Origin: Hypomyces perniciosus
Taxonomy: Eukaryota; Ascomycota; Sordariomycetes; Hypocreales; Hypocreaceae
Direction of reading: 5' to 3'
Length of the DNA: 64,000 nucleotides
NCBI GenBank assembly: GCA_008477525.1
Contig: SPDT01000010.1
Location: 1,674,001 to 1,738,000 of the forward strand
Numbering within the stretch: the stretch's first letter is position 1; every line of letters starts with the position of its first letter. Positions 34,051-46,624 of this stretch are shown piece after piece. The notes beneath the pieces were generated by a model. That model did no database searches. It was not told where the DNA came from and worked only from the letters and a program-made list of their open reading frames with translations. The position numbers and the translations under genes are program-made.

Positions 34051-34516
34051 ATTGAAGTCTATTGAAGTGCAGTGCGTTTAAAAGTAAAGTGGCGAGGTTC
34101 CGGTTACGAGCTTTCCACGAGAAAAGCGGATGGTCGAATATATATATATAAGATGGAAGTACGGAGTAGGGGAGCGGGGTTGTGATGCATGTCTCTCAAG
34201 CTGCAGAACAACGTCACATGTCAACTATTTCCTGTTAAAGCTTAGGAGTATCTACGAAGTACTCCTCTAAGCGATTACTACCTGGAATAACCAATGGACT
34301 TTTAAGAGAGTGCCCCCATTTAAATAGGGACTCGAAGGGCAAACATTAACAGAAAAATCAAAATGCTATTGAAACTCTTATATGTTCTAATAGCAGGGAA
34401 GCCTGGAACACCAACAATGCCTTGTATGTGAAAGTCTCAAAGAGCCGTACGAATCCGAGTCCAGAAATACATTAATCAACAAAATCCTCTGCCCCAATTT
34501 AATCCACCTACTACAT
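34051..34516. other. Promoter of guanine deaminase, 3' end of GH72 gene
   Basis: A 466-base gap with a TATA-like run at 34138-34152 and a dispersed motif copy (CTACGAAGTACTCC, 34252-34265). No gene is seen. Confidence 0.5.
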
Positions 34517-36232
34517 TTACAGCACAACCATGGTAGCACCGACGAACATGGCAACTGTAACATACAGGCCAACCGCAAAGTCGCCAACAGAGAAGAGACG
34601 AGTCATGGAAGCGCCAGGAGCGGCGTAACTACCGGGGCCGCCAGTTGAGGCAGATCCACCACCGACAGGGGATGTAGCAGTCGCAGCCTGCTTGTTGACA
34701 GCGCTGGCGGAGGCCAGAGCAGAAGAGCAAGAGGCATCGTTCTTGGGCTGGACAACTTGGGCCTGGCCGTTGAAGCTACAAGCGGTGGCAGCACTATTCT
34801 GCTTCTTGTAGTAGGCGTCCAGGACAAAATCGAGCTTCTGACCATCAGCGCACATGCTGTAGGCACCGTAGACACCAGTGGTGGCATTGCCGTTGATGCC
34901 AACGCAAAGGTCCGGGGAGGCACTGCAGATAAAGCCAAAAATCTTGCCGTAGTCCTTCACGTCAAGGCCGCTAGCACGGGTGCAGGACAGACTGCTCTCC
35001 ATGCAGGAGCAAAGGCTGGCGTCAGGGGTAGGAGGCAGGTTGTTGGCAGCTTGCCAGCTAGAGGTCAATTTGGGACAAGCAGCAGGAGAGTTGGTGGGCT
35101 TGTAGTCGTTCATTTGAACACCGGAGGGAGTTGCCTTCAGAACCTGGGTCTGGAGAGCACCAAAATCCTTCAGCTTGGAAACAGAGTCACCATTGACCTT
35201 AACCAATCCTAATGTACGTCAGTATACACGCTCCAAGACAACATACCTGATCAACTTACCGTAGTCGTTGGCCTCCTGGAAGTACATATAAACAATACCA
35301 CCGCTGAAGACGTCGGTCATTTCCTTGGAGTAGAGAGCCGCGGTCTCCTGGAAGATACGACCAGCGGCACCGTTGGGCAAATTGCAGCCGTACTCGGCAA
35401 AGAAAACGGGAACCGAGTAGTTGGAGAAGAAATGGGCCTGCTCATCATAGCCAGACTTTTGCATAGTGCTTTCACCACACCACGAGTAGATGTTGTAGCC
35501 CCAGAAATCGATGGCGGATGCCTGTTCGCCACAGTTGAAGTAGTTGGCAATCTCGGCACGGATATCAACATCGTCATTTGCGGCATAACCGACACCCAAT
35601 GAGCGGTACTTCTTGCTCTTGATGTGAGCCTTGGTGTCTCGCACCGCGGCCTTGACATAGGCAGAGGCACCAGTGTTGTTCTTGGCATTGCTAACTTCAT
35701 TGCCGGCGAAGAATCCAATAACGTTAGGATACTGAGCCAACTCGTCAACAACTGCCTGGTAGCGCGCGAAGATATCGGTGTTCCACGCAGGGTCGTCACG
35801 GTTAATGGACACCGATGGCTCGCTGAGATCTGAGATGACATAGATGCCGGCATCGTTGAGCATCTTCATGCACTGTGAATGATCGGCCTTGGGGTCGATG
35901 GCGTAGGTTCGGATCGTGTTGGTGCCGAGCTGAGCAAGCAGAGGGATGTCGCGCTTGCAAAAGCTTGGGTTGGAGAGAGGGTCGACGAAGGTGGCATTGC
36001 CAGAGCTCGTGCCGCCGGCGCCAACCTCCTGCTGGTAGGCAACACCCTTCATGAAGAACTGGGTGCCATTGGGGTAGAAGAACTTGTTGCCCTGGAGAGT
36101 AGATGTTCAGCGATTGCCACACCGAATTGCTAGCCTTTCACGACATACCTTAATGGTGATGGTTGGCAGGTCAGCCCCGAAGGCGCCGACCGCCAGGGCA
36201 AGCAGCGAGACGGAGAGCTTGGAGAAGCTCAT
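34517..36232 (-). CDS. GPI-anchored beta-1,3-glucanosyltransferase (GH72, CBM43)
   Basis: Three exons (36149-36232, 35260-36091, 34517-35208) give 535 residues of the Gas/Gel/Phr family. These enzymes cut and re-ligate beta-1,3-glucan chains at the plasma membrane and elongate the cell-wall polymer. A signal peptide ([19 protein letters not shown]) precedes the GH72 domain, which has the acid/base Glu in GNEVSNA and the nucleophile Glu in FFAEYGC. After a linker comes a Cys-rich CBM43/X8 module (about residues 370-460). The tail is Ser/Gly-rich, and a hydrophobic GPI signal follows ([15 protein letters not shown]). This makes it a GH72-plus member. I do not assign a specific gel number. Confidence 0.96.
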
Positions 36233-39200
36233 CTTGGGCGCTGTATGAAGTGAAGCGGTTGAAATTGAATTCGTATATTGTTTTCGTTTGGTCGCGATAT
36301 CGTTTCGATGGAGTGATTGGAATGCAGGTGGTGTCTTCGAAGATGTCGGGAAATGACGCGAACAGCACAGCAACAGCAAATAAAAAGACAAAAAGTGGAA
36401 TCTTCACCAGATGGCGGGACAAATGAGTGTCAGGAAAAAGGCGAATTGAACGAGGCAGCCAACCTCAATCAGATACAGAAATCAACGAATGTGAAGGAAT
36501 CTGGTCCGATAGAAGTCTTCTCGGAGCAGCAAACGAGTGTTTTGTTGGACGAGTTCAGGAGAAAAAGGTCTGGGAGACGCGCAGGTCAAGGGGAACATAA
36601 AATTGACGCCTGCGACAGGGGCTTGTCAGGCTATCCCTGCTCATCGACTCTTGAGCCCGCCAATTGAGGCGCAGTCTCCAGGGGCCATGAAGCTTGTTTA
36701 GGGCAGCAGTCCCAGACTCGTAGCAGCCAATCAAACCCGCCCAGGGCGCTGCCAGACAGGCACCTGGATCGTGGTTAGTACTAAAAGGGTTCATCGTCAT
36801 CTCGTTAAAACGGTGGGACTGTCTACACGCCTGAAGTATTCGCACGGCCCACGGATCCCTGGATGCTAACACCAACCTCGCTTGAAACATCGGACCAGCC
36901 ACCAAAAACTGTTAGTACTAGTATTAGAGCGCTCCTCTAACCGCCTTTGTTTGAGATACATTTTCATACTGTGGGTTGTTGGTGTGGGGTTACTTAAAAT
37001 GCGGAATAGGGATGTTCATGGCCATCCATATCCCCCTGATGATTGTTCCAACGATGCGATTCGAGGCACTCCTCAGACGTCGGAAGTCTCTTTTCCTGCT
37101 ACCAGTCAGTACTCCGTATTTCTGCTTTGATTTCATGTCACAGAGCCCGGTATTTTGTATCCACCGTCTTCAGACCGCTCAGGAGCAAAATACTTGAATA
37201 CTACGGAGTACTAGTATTACTATTGCTCCTTATGCAGCAGAGTACTTCGTACTTCGTACTCCGTAATAACTACCATGATGATTAATATTGGGCCCCTATG
37301 ATTACGCGTCAAGCTCAATGCATGATCCATCATATTATACCAGCCTCTTCCTACCGTCGCCGCCCTTTAAAATCGTGAATTGTTCAAATCCAGCCTTCTG
37401 GGTAATATCTGATGCCCTTGCTTAATCTGGGTCCCATATTTTTGGGCCCCCCTGGTTATTAGTACGATTCTCTATGAGAGGCAGCCATTCAACAAGTTAA
37501 CCGGATATCGGCTTCCCCTGACACTCGTACCTCCTTGCAAAGCTGTCATCCAAGGTACGTACAACACACTTCGTACAAGTAGTAGTACAAAGTACCTGCT
37601 CCATACAATATACTGTGTCGGTACCTGTTGCCGCTGGTGGCGTCTGTAACGGTGCTCGTTGCCCGTCTAGTCTTATGATTCGTGAATGCATTGCATGGCT
37701 CGGAAACATTCATCCGGGCCGTTTAGAGACTCCATCATACATACTAGTACTACGAACGAAGTACTTCGTAATACTACGACATGAGATGATGATGTCCACG
37801 CAATGCCATTTAGTGTATCGTCCGGAACTTATATTCAGAAGAGATCATTGTGTTCGAAATTTATGGAGTAGGAAGTAATCGAGGTTGCCAATGCAGTACG
37901 ATGTACGATGTACGAAGGAGATAATGCCAACTCGTTCATGTCTGCGTCGATGGCTGTCATTTAAGCCCACGGAGTGGTGCCTCTTGTGGGATCTCAGTTT
38001 ACGTGCATACGCCACTGTCCGAGTTTTGTTATAAGAGACTGCTCAATACAAAGTAGTAGTGTTGGTTACTTCCAGCTCTTCTCGGTCTGGTCGTTAGACA
38101 CGAACTGTTCGCTATTGACGTGTAGTAAGTAAGTAGTATGTATGTTTCACTTCCCATTTTGCCACAAACGAGCAGATCAATTCCTATCGACCCCCGTAAC
38201 ATATCCGACATAAGTTCTTACTTCTTGTGAATCTTATAATCCTGAAGGATTACGATCAGCCACGGCGCAGCCGATTCCGTCCCGTAACTCTTTTCATGCT
38301 GTCTAACTTTTAGTATCTCCGCCCGGTCGATTTATCTGTTCCAAAACTAAGACGAATCCTATCAATCAGATCCTGGAAGAAGTCCCACATGTGTTGCATG
38401 TATGGTTCTGCTATAAATGCACCCCTTTTTTGGAGAAGCACTTGAAATTCCAGTCAACTCCACATTGGAAGGGGACTGAACATGAACCATTTTTAGGTGA
38501 ACCATGCAATGACAACAACTGTTTTTTTTTTCTTGACTTATTAAGCTGGTAAATGGCTGCATCCTTCACCTTTCCTCCCCTTGATACAGTAATCCAGTAA
38601 AGATTTCTAGACAGCATTTGACTATTCCAGGCAATTTATTAGGAGAATATGTTGCATAGACTAAACCGACATCCTCTTTCATCTCGAACTCATGGTCGCA
38701 CCTACCCTGTGAGTTGGGCACGGTTGCACGTGACAACGGCCGTTCACCTGATTTTGACTCTTTGGGCCAGCAAAACAAAGAGAACGGGGAATAGTAGAAT
38801 AGCAGGCTGGTCTTTTTGATTTGCCGCAGGGGACAAGGCGAATTATGGATTGATGCCTTTTGAAGCTTGGAGATCTGGCGATGTCTTTTGTTCGCATTGG
38901 AACGTTGGAGGCTCACCAGTACTAGTGAAAGCTGACCTAAAAATAGCAGCAGGCAGCTCATAAACTTCACATTCACCACTCCAGGCAAATGCCAGTACTA
39001 TTCAGCTAAACGTGCTCCACCACCTCGAGACAGACCAGACTATGATGGCATCGGCAATGCCACAAATTTTGCAACATTGATTTACTAGTATTTCCATTAT
39101 GCACCCTTCGTGTCTCGACATTCAAACGCAGAATCCCGCCTTTTAACCGTTCATCTCGCGAGCCTGGAAAGACGTCGCCAAGCGTGGCCTCTTCTTCCTC

Positions 39201-39235
39201 AAGCCGACTAGAGACCCGCCTGTCGCATACACATC
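36233..39235. other. 3-kb intergenic region with many dispersed motifs
   Basis: No supported gene is present. The densest group of TACGGAGTA-type motifs in the window lies here: 37108-37118, 37200-37212, 37240-37263 (three in tandem), 37568-37575, 37753-37770 and 37893-37914. The forward frames at 36317-36667 and reverse frames at 38566-38988 show no family features. Confidence 0.5.
37240..37266. repeat. Tandem cluster of the TACTTCGTA/TACTCCGTA motif
   Basis: GTACTTCGTACTTCGTACTCCGTA shows three consecutive motif copies sharing their TAC ends. It is the clearest example of the family that is scattered over the window. Confidence 0.7.
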
Positions 39236-40036
39236 ATGACGATGAAGAGAAAGGGGCTTGAAACGTCTCTGTGGGCTCCCCGAAAACGCACATCCACATC
39301 GAATCGATCCGAGCCTCGGTCCCGATCTGTTCCTCCTCCGACTCCCTTCCCCGCTGCTCCTTCGACGACGACAAACGCCCAGTCAACAACAAACGAGTCT
39401 AGAAACGCCATCGCCACAACAAACGCCACCACTTCATCCCTGTCCCCCATTCAAGCCTTCCATCGATTCGAACAGGCATGCCAGCGCCTGCGATGGAAGT
39501 ACATCGACCTCCAAACCTCCTACAAACGAGCTCTGTCCCCCGAAGAATGGAACTTCTCCATCCACGACGCCGAGCGCAACTTCAAAGTAGACTTCCACGA
39601 ATTCTACGTATGGATCGAACAAGCCCTCGTGCTCGTCCTCCTCATATTCGGTATCATCGTTTCTCGAGACGGTCCCCGCGGAACTAGAAGCTTCGCGGCG
39701 CACATGTACCACCACAATGTGCTCAAGGCGCTCGATGAAGACGATAATCCGCTGCACGCAGCTCTGGGGAAGGGCGATGTGAATCACGCACTCTGGAAAG
39801 CGAAGGAGTTGCGGAATAGGTGGAAGGACGCGGCGGAGGGAAGGGAGACGCCACCGCTTAAGATGTATGATCTTACATGGATTGTTGGGCAGATCCTGGG
39901 AGGGCTGGAGGTTGCGTATGGAATGGCAGCTGCGAGGGCGGAAGAGGTCAAGATGGCGGGCAATGGGAATGGTGGAGAGGGCGAGAGAGTGGATGAGTGG
40001 GAGTGGATGGTCGAGCAGATGGATTGGGAGGCATAA
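39236..40036 (+). CDS. Conserved-looking hypothetical protein
   Basis: A single-exon frame encodes 266 residues. The N-terminal 70 residues are basic, Ser/Thr/Pro-rich and probably disordered, with a possible nuclear-type basic patch (APRKRTS). Residues 75-150 form a folded-looking segment (FEQACQRLRWKYIDLQTSY, SPEEWNFSIHDAERNF) followed by a hydrophobic stretch ALVLVLLIFGIIV. A helical region (HNVLKALDEDDNPLHAALG, HALWKAKELRNRWKDAAEG) and a Gly/Glu-rich tail ending WMVEQMDWEA follow. I do not recognise a named domain. Codon bias and the absence of stops support a real gene. One hydrophobic helix could be buried or membrane-inserted. Confidence 0.7.
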   Translation: MTMKRKGLETSLWAPRKRTSTSNRSEPRSRSVPPPTPFPAAPSTTTNAQSTTNESRNAIATTNATTSSLSPIQAFHRFEQACQRLRWKYIDLQTSYKRALSPEEWNFSIHDAERNFKVDFHEFYVWIEQALVLVLLIFGIIVSRDGPRGTRSFAAHMYHHNVLKALDEDDNPLHAALGKGDVNHALWKAKELRNRWKDAAEGRETPPLKMYDLTWIVGQILGGLEVAYGMAAARAEEVKMAGNGNGGEGERVDEWEWMVEQMDWEA

Positions 40037-40482
40037 CCAAGGGCAGAAGAGCTGGTTTCTCTTTTGCCAGGCGTTTAGTGAGTGTTGGGAATAATGAGAT
40101 TTGGGTCAATCGACGTGTAATGAACTTTCGCCAAGGTATATCAGGGGCAGGAATTATAATAATATGATACCACCGTATTCGTCTTCAATTGCTTCTTTAC
40201 TGTGGACGTTAGTTACGCTTAAATATATCCACCTAACTAGTACTCCTAACTAATGCACCACCATCCTTATACCAACCCGCAAATATGCATTACCTTTTAA
40301 ATGCCGAGGGTTCCAATAATAGACTCAGTTACTAATACTAATTTCGATTTCATAATGTAAATCTGCAGGGTTTGGAATGAGTTTTACTTGAAGGACAGTA
40401 AAGTATGATTAGAGATATGGTCTGGGATCTCGATTATAGTAGTGGTGCATTTCCTACCAATAGAGACGCGTTTCTGACTCTA

Positions 40483-40513
<31 letters not shown>

Positions 40514-41712
40514 ATATGCATTGGAGTATATCTATACTATTGTTAATCCTATGTTTTATATAAGACTTGTTTTACCTACTCTCGGCATTGCTAATGAAAG
40601 GAATCGTTACCTAAGGTAATACTACACTTTTATAATTGACTAGACAGGTATTATAAGAACTACTACGTTTGCCTGTAGCAGGTTACAAAATGATGAGTCA
40701 TTGACAAATAATTGGCCCCAATGGGTTATTATACCTGCTTTTATCCATTGATATGCAATATCTTGTCTGGGGAGGATAAAAGAGGAGGCAAGGAGCGATG
40801 CGCAGCTACATATCATCCAGGCTGGAGCAAATAGTTCCAGAGTCATAACGGGACGTAAATGACTCGTCGAATATTACAAGAAGTCTCTCATGTAATCTTT
40901 CAGTCGAACCATGGATTCCAAGACTAACTAGGGAAGTGGGAAACGAACTCTCTGATGCAGGAGACTGGGACATGGCAGACAGGGGATTCTATTCTATCCA
41001 ACTGGAATCTAGTTATAACATCAATAATAAAGCTGAATATAATAGTATAGCGGATAATGTGATAAAAATGATTGAAGTAGATTGGCAAAAGAGCGTGCAC
41101 TGCGATCGCATGCTTAAGTGGGCGGATATATCTCAAAAACTGAATTGATCCCGCCTTGGATATGTAAGCGGTTACTGTTAATACACGTACTAGATTATCC
41201 ATACGCTTCTTCGGGCTTACCTAGGGAGTAATCATTAAATAAGCTTTAATTGAGAGGAAAATAATTTCGTTTGACGCCGTCATCTAGATGGAGCTCAAGA
41301 CTCATTGGGGTAAAGTATTGTCTGTAGCTGAAAGGCCATGTTAAGTGAATCGATGGTACCACATGTACTTCGTAATAGCCGTGAATATTCCAAAAAAAAT
41401 AAAATCTGATAGATTGCTCGTAAATAGTCGTGGCTGACTGCTTCGTATTAGGGACCGACATTCGAGATCCTGCAGACCAAAGGCAAGTACTTTGTAAAAG
41501 CAATGCATTGTGTCATTGATTGCAAATTGGCAGCGTGGCCCAAAACCTTCATGGAACTCTTCTCCCCACATAGGAAATTATAAAATCATCTACAAAGTGT
41601 CTGCCCTCATCTTTCATCTTCCCAAGGTAAAAAAAAAATACAATTCTTCTTTTGCCTATTCCAACTTGTCGGGCGCGAATTGCCGCCGTCGCCTATCATT
41701 GAAGAACTTGCA
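40037..41712. other. AT-rich intergenic
   Basis: No gene is seen. An (AT)n run lies at 40487-40511. The small frames at 40640-41202 lack features. Confidence 0.5.
40487..40511. repeat. (AT)n microsatellite
   Basis: About 12 AT dinucleotides in an AT-rich context. Confidence 0.9.
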
Positions 41713-42484
41713 ATGGAATCCCTTTCGCTTCCTCAAGAATACTTTCTCGCCGTTGCAGTTTTCCTCTTTATCTTCAGCATCTTGATTTTATACCTTGAAA
41801 TTACCGAGTATCGCGTTTGTGATTCTTGGCCTGACCATGTGCTCCGGTTTACCTAGTCCTGACCAAGCAGCGAAACATCATCCTGAATCCGCTTTAGTTC
41901 GGCATGTGTTTCTACTGGTGAAACCACTTGCAATCGGAGAAGCCAGTCGTGGAAATGCTGTTTTGGCTTCTATGCCGGCGCTTGGTGCGACTATATTGTA
42001 CGGAATTATTTCTGGGATACTCCTGTGGATGTGGATATGCCGACTCCGTTCTAGATGTTTCGAAGCTAAGATCTCAGCAGGTCCTCAAGATTCAAAGATC
42101 CGACCATCCCCCCTAGTATCTCGGGACGTCCCGGAAAGGGAATGTCTTACATGCCATGGGCGGACAAGGGTCATTCTTCAGCTCCTCCTGTTACTCATGC
42201 AGCTCTCCGGACCGATTTCTGCAGTATGTACTAATACGCCATAATTGGGCCGAGAGATCAATATCCTATCTCGCAAACTGTTGCAGTCTGATCTTGCTAA
42301 GATTGCGGGGCCTCTACGACTTTCTGAGGGATCTGAAGGCGAGATTGGATATTGGGCCACCTGCCCTGACGATGAGCAGGGGGACGAGGCTGACAGAGCT
42401 GATTATAAATGTGACAGCGGCTTCTCGGGGTCACGGTTGAGTGCGAGATTCCCTTCGACCTGCACTCCACATTCCCTGGACAAG
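41713..42484 (+). other. Possible membrane-anchor ORF and unassigned coding-like sequence
   Basis: An ATG at 41713 opens a 47-codon frame with a strong hydrophobic helix (YFLAVAVFLFIFSILILYL) followed by basic and aromatic residues, like the N-terminal anchor of a P450 or other ER enzyme. It ends at TAG 41854-41856. Downstream, other frames stay open to about 42440, with a second hydrophobic stretch (GATILYGIISGILLWMWI, about 41985-42038) but no family match. This could be a decayed gene or an unannotated one with introns that I cannot place. Confidence 0.3.
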
Positions 42485-44307
42485 ATGTGCCTCCTCGCAC
42501 CAACCTGGGCGAGGGCTCTCTTTCTGGCCTTCACGTGTCTCTCCCTTGTGGCGGCGACCGAGTCCTACGACTACGTTATCGTCGGAGCCGGGACATGTGG
42601 ACTGCTACTGGCGAACCGTTTGTCGCGAGATGCCAACATCACTGTTGCGGTCATTGATCCGGGCGCAGACCAGCGACATAATCCTAATGTCACTGAACCA
42701 TTTGGATGGATCTGGTTGTCGGGGACGCCTGTCAATTGGAACTATTCAAGCGTACCGCAAGTGAATGCGGATGGCCGACCCATAAGATTTGATGCCGGTA
42801 GAGGCATTGGAGGCACGAGTTTAATGAATGGTACAATAGACGACGGCTCTTCACAGGATAGACGCTAAATGTAATAGGCATGACTTATATCCGCGGCGAC
42901 CGGGCTCAGTTTGATGCGTGGGAGGACCTAGGTAATCCGGGCTGGAATTGGGACATGATGATGAAGTACTACAAGAAGCTCGAGAGGTTCTTCCCACCCA
43001 AACCCTAGCAGGCTCAAGTTGGCGCATCCTTCGAGGAGGAGTATCATGGGCTGTCTGGGGACCTTTATGTGGGCTTCAACCCAGCATTGTTGAACGGTTC
43101 GTTCTACGACAATGCCAAAAAGTCATGGGCAGCCATTGGGCAAGGCTTGAACAGAGATGTGAACAGCGGCAGCACGACGGGATTCAGCATGTGGCCACAG
43201 ACTTTGGACCCGGTGAAGAACGTGCGGTGGGATTCTGCAACTGCGTTTTACTGGCCGGTTCAAGACAGACCGAACTTGAAGCTGTACAATGGTACTGTCT
43301 CCAGAATTCTCTGGAAATCTCCATCCAAGGGCAAGACGCCCGAAGCATCGGGGGTGGAGTATTTCACACCAGGGAACCAGCGGAAAACTCTCACTGCAAC
43401 CAGAGAGGTCATTATCTCAGCCGGTGCATTGCGAACACCACTAGTCCTTGAAGGCTCTGGCATTGGAAACCCACGCATCTTGAAGAAATTGGGCATCAAG
43501 ACGGTCGTCAACTCCCCCGGCGTTGGGGAGAATATGATTGACCAGCCAAACAATGGACTCACACTCTCCAGCAAAGAATTCAACTTTGGCTGGGGCCCAT
43601 ACGCCACGTTTGTGAACGCGACCCATCTGTTCGGTAGCGAGGTGGAATCCGTCGCAGCTTCGACTCGAGCAAGTCTCTCCCGTTGGGCAAGACAGTTAGC
43701 AAAGGTCAACAATGGAGCTCTGAACGCCACAGCGCTTGAGCGTTTGTTCCGAATTCAGCATGATCTGATCTTCAATCAAGGTGTGACACTTGCGGAGATT
43801 CTGTCGACCGCGGGAGGGAATGAGCTTCTCTCAGTGTATTGGATTTTGTTACCCTTTGCTAGAGGAAGTGTGCACCTCAGTTCCGTGAAAGCCATCAACA
43901 AACCGTCTATCAACCCACGATTCCTATCTGTAGACTTCGACCTCGCAGCTCAAGTCGCGACAGGACGTCTGTCGTTGAAGTTCTGGAACACGCCACCTAT
44001 AAGGGCCACTGTCGGGATACAGATCAACCCCGACACTACAGAGCTGCCGCCAAATGCGATAGAAACGCAGTGGCAGCGGTTCACAGCCAAGAGATTGATG
44101 TCAAATGCGCATTCGATTGGCACAGCGGCCATGATGGCCCAAGAACTCGGAGGGGTCGTGAGTCCAGAACTGAGGGTGTATGGGACGAGTAATGTTCGAG
44201 TCGTGGATGCGTCTGTACTGCCGATGCAGTTTAGTGGCCATTTGACGGCGACACTGTATGCAGTTGCGGAGAGGGCTGTGGAGATGATAGTTGAAGCTCG
44301 CAGATGA
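42485..44307 (+). pseudogene. GMC oxidoreductase with one in-frame stop
   Basis: Two exons (42485-42830, 42878-44307) join in frame to 592 codons. It is a secreted FAD-dependent GMC oxidoreductase (glucose-methanol-choline family), with a signal peptide at residues 1-24 and a GAGTCG dinucleotide motif near residue 34. The FAD-contacting GRGIGGTSLMNG follows, and the junction restores [36 protein letters not shown] is the second GMC signature, and the catalytic His pair lies in [10 protein letters not shown] and [10 protein letters not shown]. At 43006-43008 (codon 159) a TAG interrupts the frame between FFPPKP and [14 protein letters not shown]; the reading frame is otherwise intact. It is therefore a young pseudogene, a readthrough case or a sequence error. 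Family members oxidise alcohols, sugars or polyketide intermediates. The substrate is unknown. Confidence 0.88.
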
Positions 44308-46624
44308 GAGATTGATGCCGAGAACGTGGTGTTACGAGTTGAGTTGGCAGTTGTGTTTGTGTCCATCTATACTCCGCCCCCGTTGTAACCCCATGTGACA
44401 GTTCTAGCTGCACATATGACGCGAGACAAGCCCTCAAGGACTGCGGAGGGTGGTAAGCTGTAACGTTGAAGACATGTATGTACAGTATGGAGGGTTTCTG
44501 GGTTTATTACTCGGAGATGTCCTCGAGCCCGTCCACCGCTGTTAAGCGTCATTTCTACCTTCATCTGTATGATGCGGGTTCGACAGCGTATTTCTGACTG
44601 GCACCCACAAACAAGAGACTGTGTGTTATATTCTACGAAGTACAACATACTTATTAATCCTAGTTGTTACATTTACCTACCTATGCATAAGTGAAACCTG
44701 TTCCCTCTACGTGATAATTCTTTCAAAACCTTGGGAAATTACAACATTTTGTTATGGGAAAACAGATGGGCTGTTTTATCTTTTTAAGAGAATTGCTATT
44801 TACTTACAGTGGAGTGCTTCGTACTCGTACTTCGTACATATCTCTCTCTACTCCGTATTTGCACACAACTTCCAATTCTGCCCCACCCCCTCCCGTCGCT
44901 ACGCCCTACAGTAGGTAGTACCACTGAAATTTAGCGTGCATGAAGTACTAGTAGGTATGTATTTATGTGCCAATTGGAAAATACTACTCCGTACATTCAT
45001 TGCAGAAAACACATTTATGACAAGGCCGCGCGCAATTATCTTATTATTTAGTGTGCAGAAGGGGGATTCTCGGGGGATTCTCGCGAGCTGCTCGGTAGCA
45101 AGTGTAAGGCTGTAAATTTCTTTACCTTGGTTTTGTTTAACCCCATGCAATTGTCCCGTTTATGTACTACTACGGGGTAGATACTATATCAAAATGGGCT
45201 TAGTGCATATGATATGTGGAATCGGCAAAAAAGGCGGGATGTAATTGAAAGTTGTATGCAAATAGAGATATGCGTGTATGTAAATAGTAGTAAGTTTCAT
45301 CCTTGGATGGATTTGAATGCAATTTACAGAAATAAATGTTAATAATAATAGTATACAATTACCCTTCGCTCTAGGACCTATGGAGGGAAGGTGCGGTACA
45401 CAGTGCGGGGTGACTATAAAGGCGGGCTTCTGTATACATAAATTTAGAAGAATCAAGCATGCTTACAACGCACATTTCATCAGACCTGCTATTTATCCTT
45501 TCATCCTTCGCTTCCACATATAAATAGTACGTACTTGTACTCCGTATTAAAACCCCTTTTATTACTAATACAGTTCTACTAAATTGGTGTATTGGGCCCC
45601 GCTTCATTGCGGAGTAGTGTCTTGGATGCCATCTCGACCGGATCATACGCAGAATCCGTGATGATAGTATCTAATATGCCCTCATACATGGCTTTCTATG
45701 TTGTGTCTTCTACCAATGCGACATCTGCTTTGGGAGTCCCCCCCCCCCCCCCCCCCAAAAAAAAAAAAAAAAGACTAAAACCCTCGGAGGCGGGAACATC
45801 GATCCGTCCGCATCTCGGGAGTCAGAATTCCGAGGCGGCATGACATGATTCCAAGCTTTTGTTGCATGAATACGCGTATTTGTACAATACTAGCACTACC
45901 TGAAAGCGGAGATAGGGAGTAATCCGCCAACCCGATGGCCAGGAAATCCCAGGCCATTCGTACTCGTACTCTGTGATTGGGTGGCTCATGTTTCACAGGC
46001 CGTCATCGGCTGACTAGGAATACGCGTATTTGCTCAGCTCCCCGTCGCCATGTCAAGATTCTTGATGTAGAAACCTGGTACTATTGTTAATTTATCTGGG
46101 ACGGAGTACTCTATACTCCATGCTTTGTGCTCGGTAGGACATAAATTATACAGCAGGCCTCTGACAGTACGGAGTAGTCCTTCAAACAAGGTAATTCTGT
46201 GCAACTTCTGTGAGTATGCACGCACAACATTGAATCACCCAATGTCACGCCAGCACGTAGAGGCTTCTAACAGTTTGCGACACAACTCTTCTCTCGCATC
46301 ATATGTACCCGGTACATATATGTAGATTGCATTCTGAGGTCACGTCAAGGATGTAGCTCCCCTCTCCGCTTCTTGTAGCAGCCAAACTCCGCACCCATCC
46401 AATTGTGACCCTATCATATTACGAGACATGCGGCCATCATTTTGGAGGATTGTACATACGAGTACGAAGCACGCGAAGAGCCATAGGCCAAACAGGGCAG
46501 TGCCTTCAATATGTTGATAGCTTGCGATATATAACTATCAAGCTTCCCCAGATAACTTCCACGTCCGAGACACTGGTCATCCACCCCCCACATATCTCAG
46601 TTGTTGCTCCAGTTGTCGCCCAAC
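44308..46624. other. Intergenic with homopolymer tract and dispersed motifs
   Basis: No gene is recognised. The stretch contains motif copies at 44817-44863, 44983-44991, 45527-45546, 46100-46116 and 46159-46168, and the poly-C/poly-A tract listed next. The last 200 bases must include the P450 promoter. Confidence 0.5.
45738..45772 (+). repeat. C19-A16 homopolymer pair
   Basis: Nineteen C are directly followed by sixteen A. This is the longest homopurine/homopyrimidine junction in the window. The exact length may be uncertain, because such tracts are error-prone in sequencing. Confidence 0.9.
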
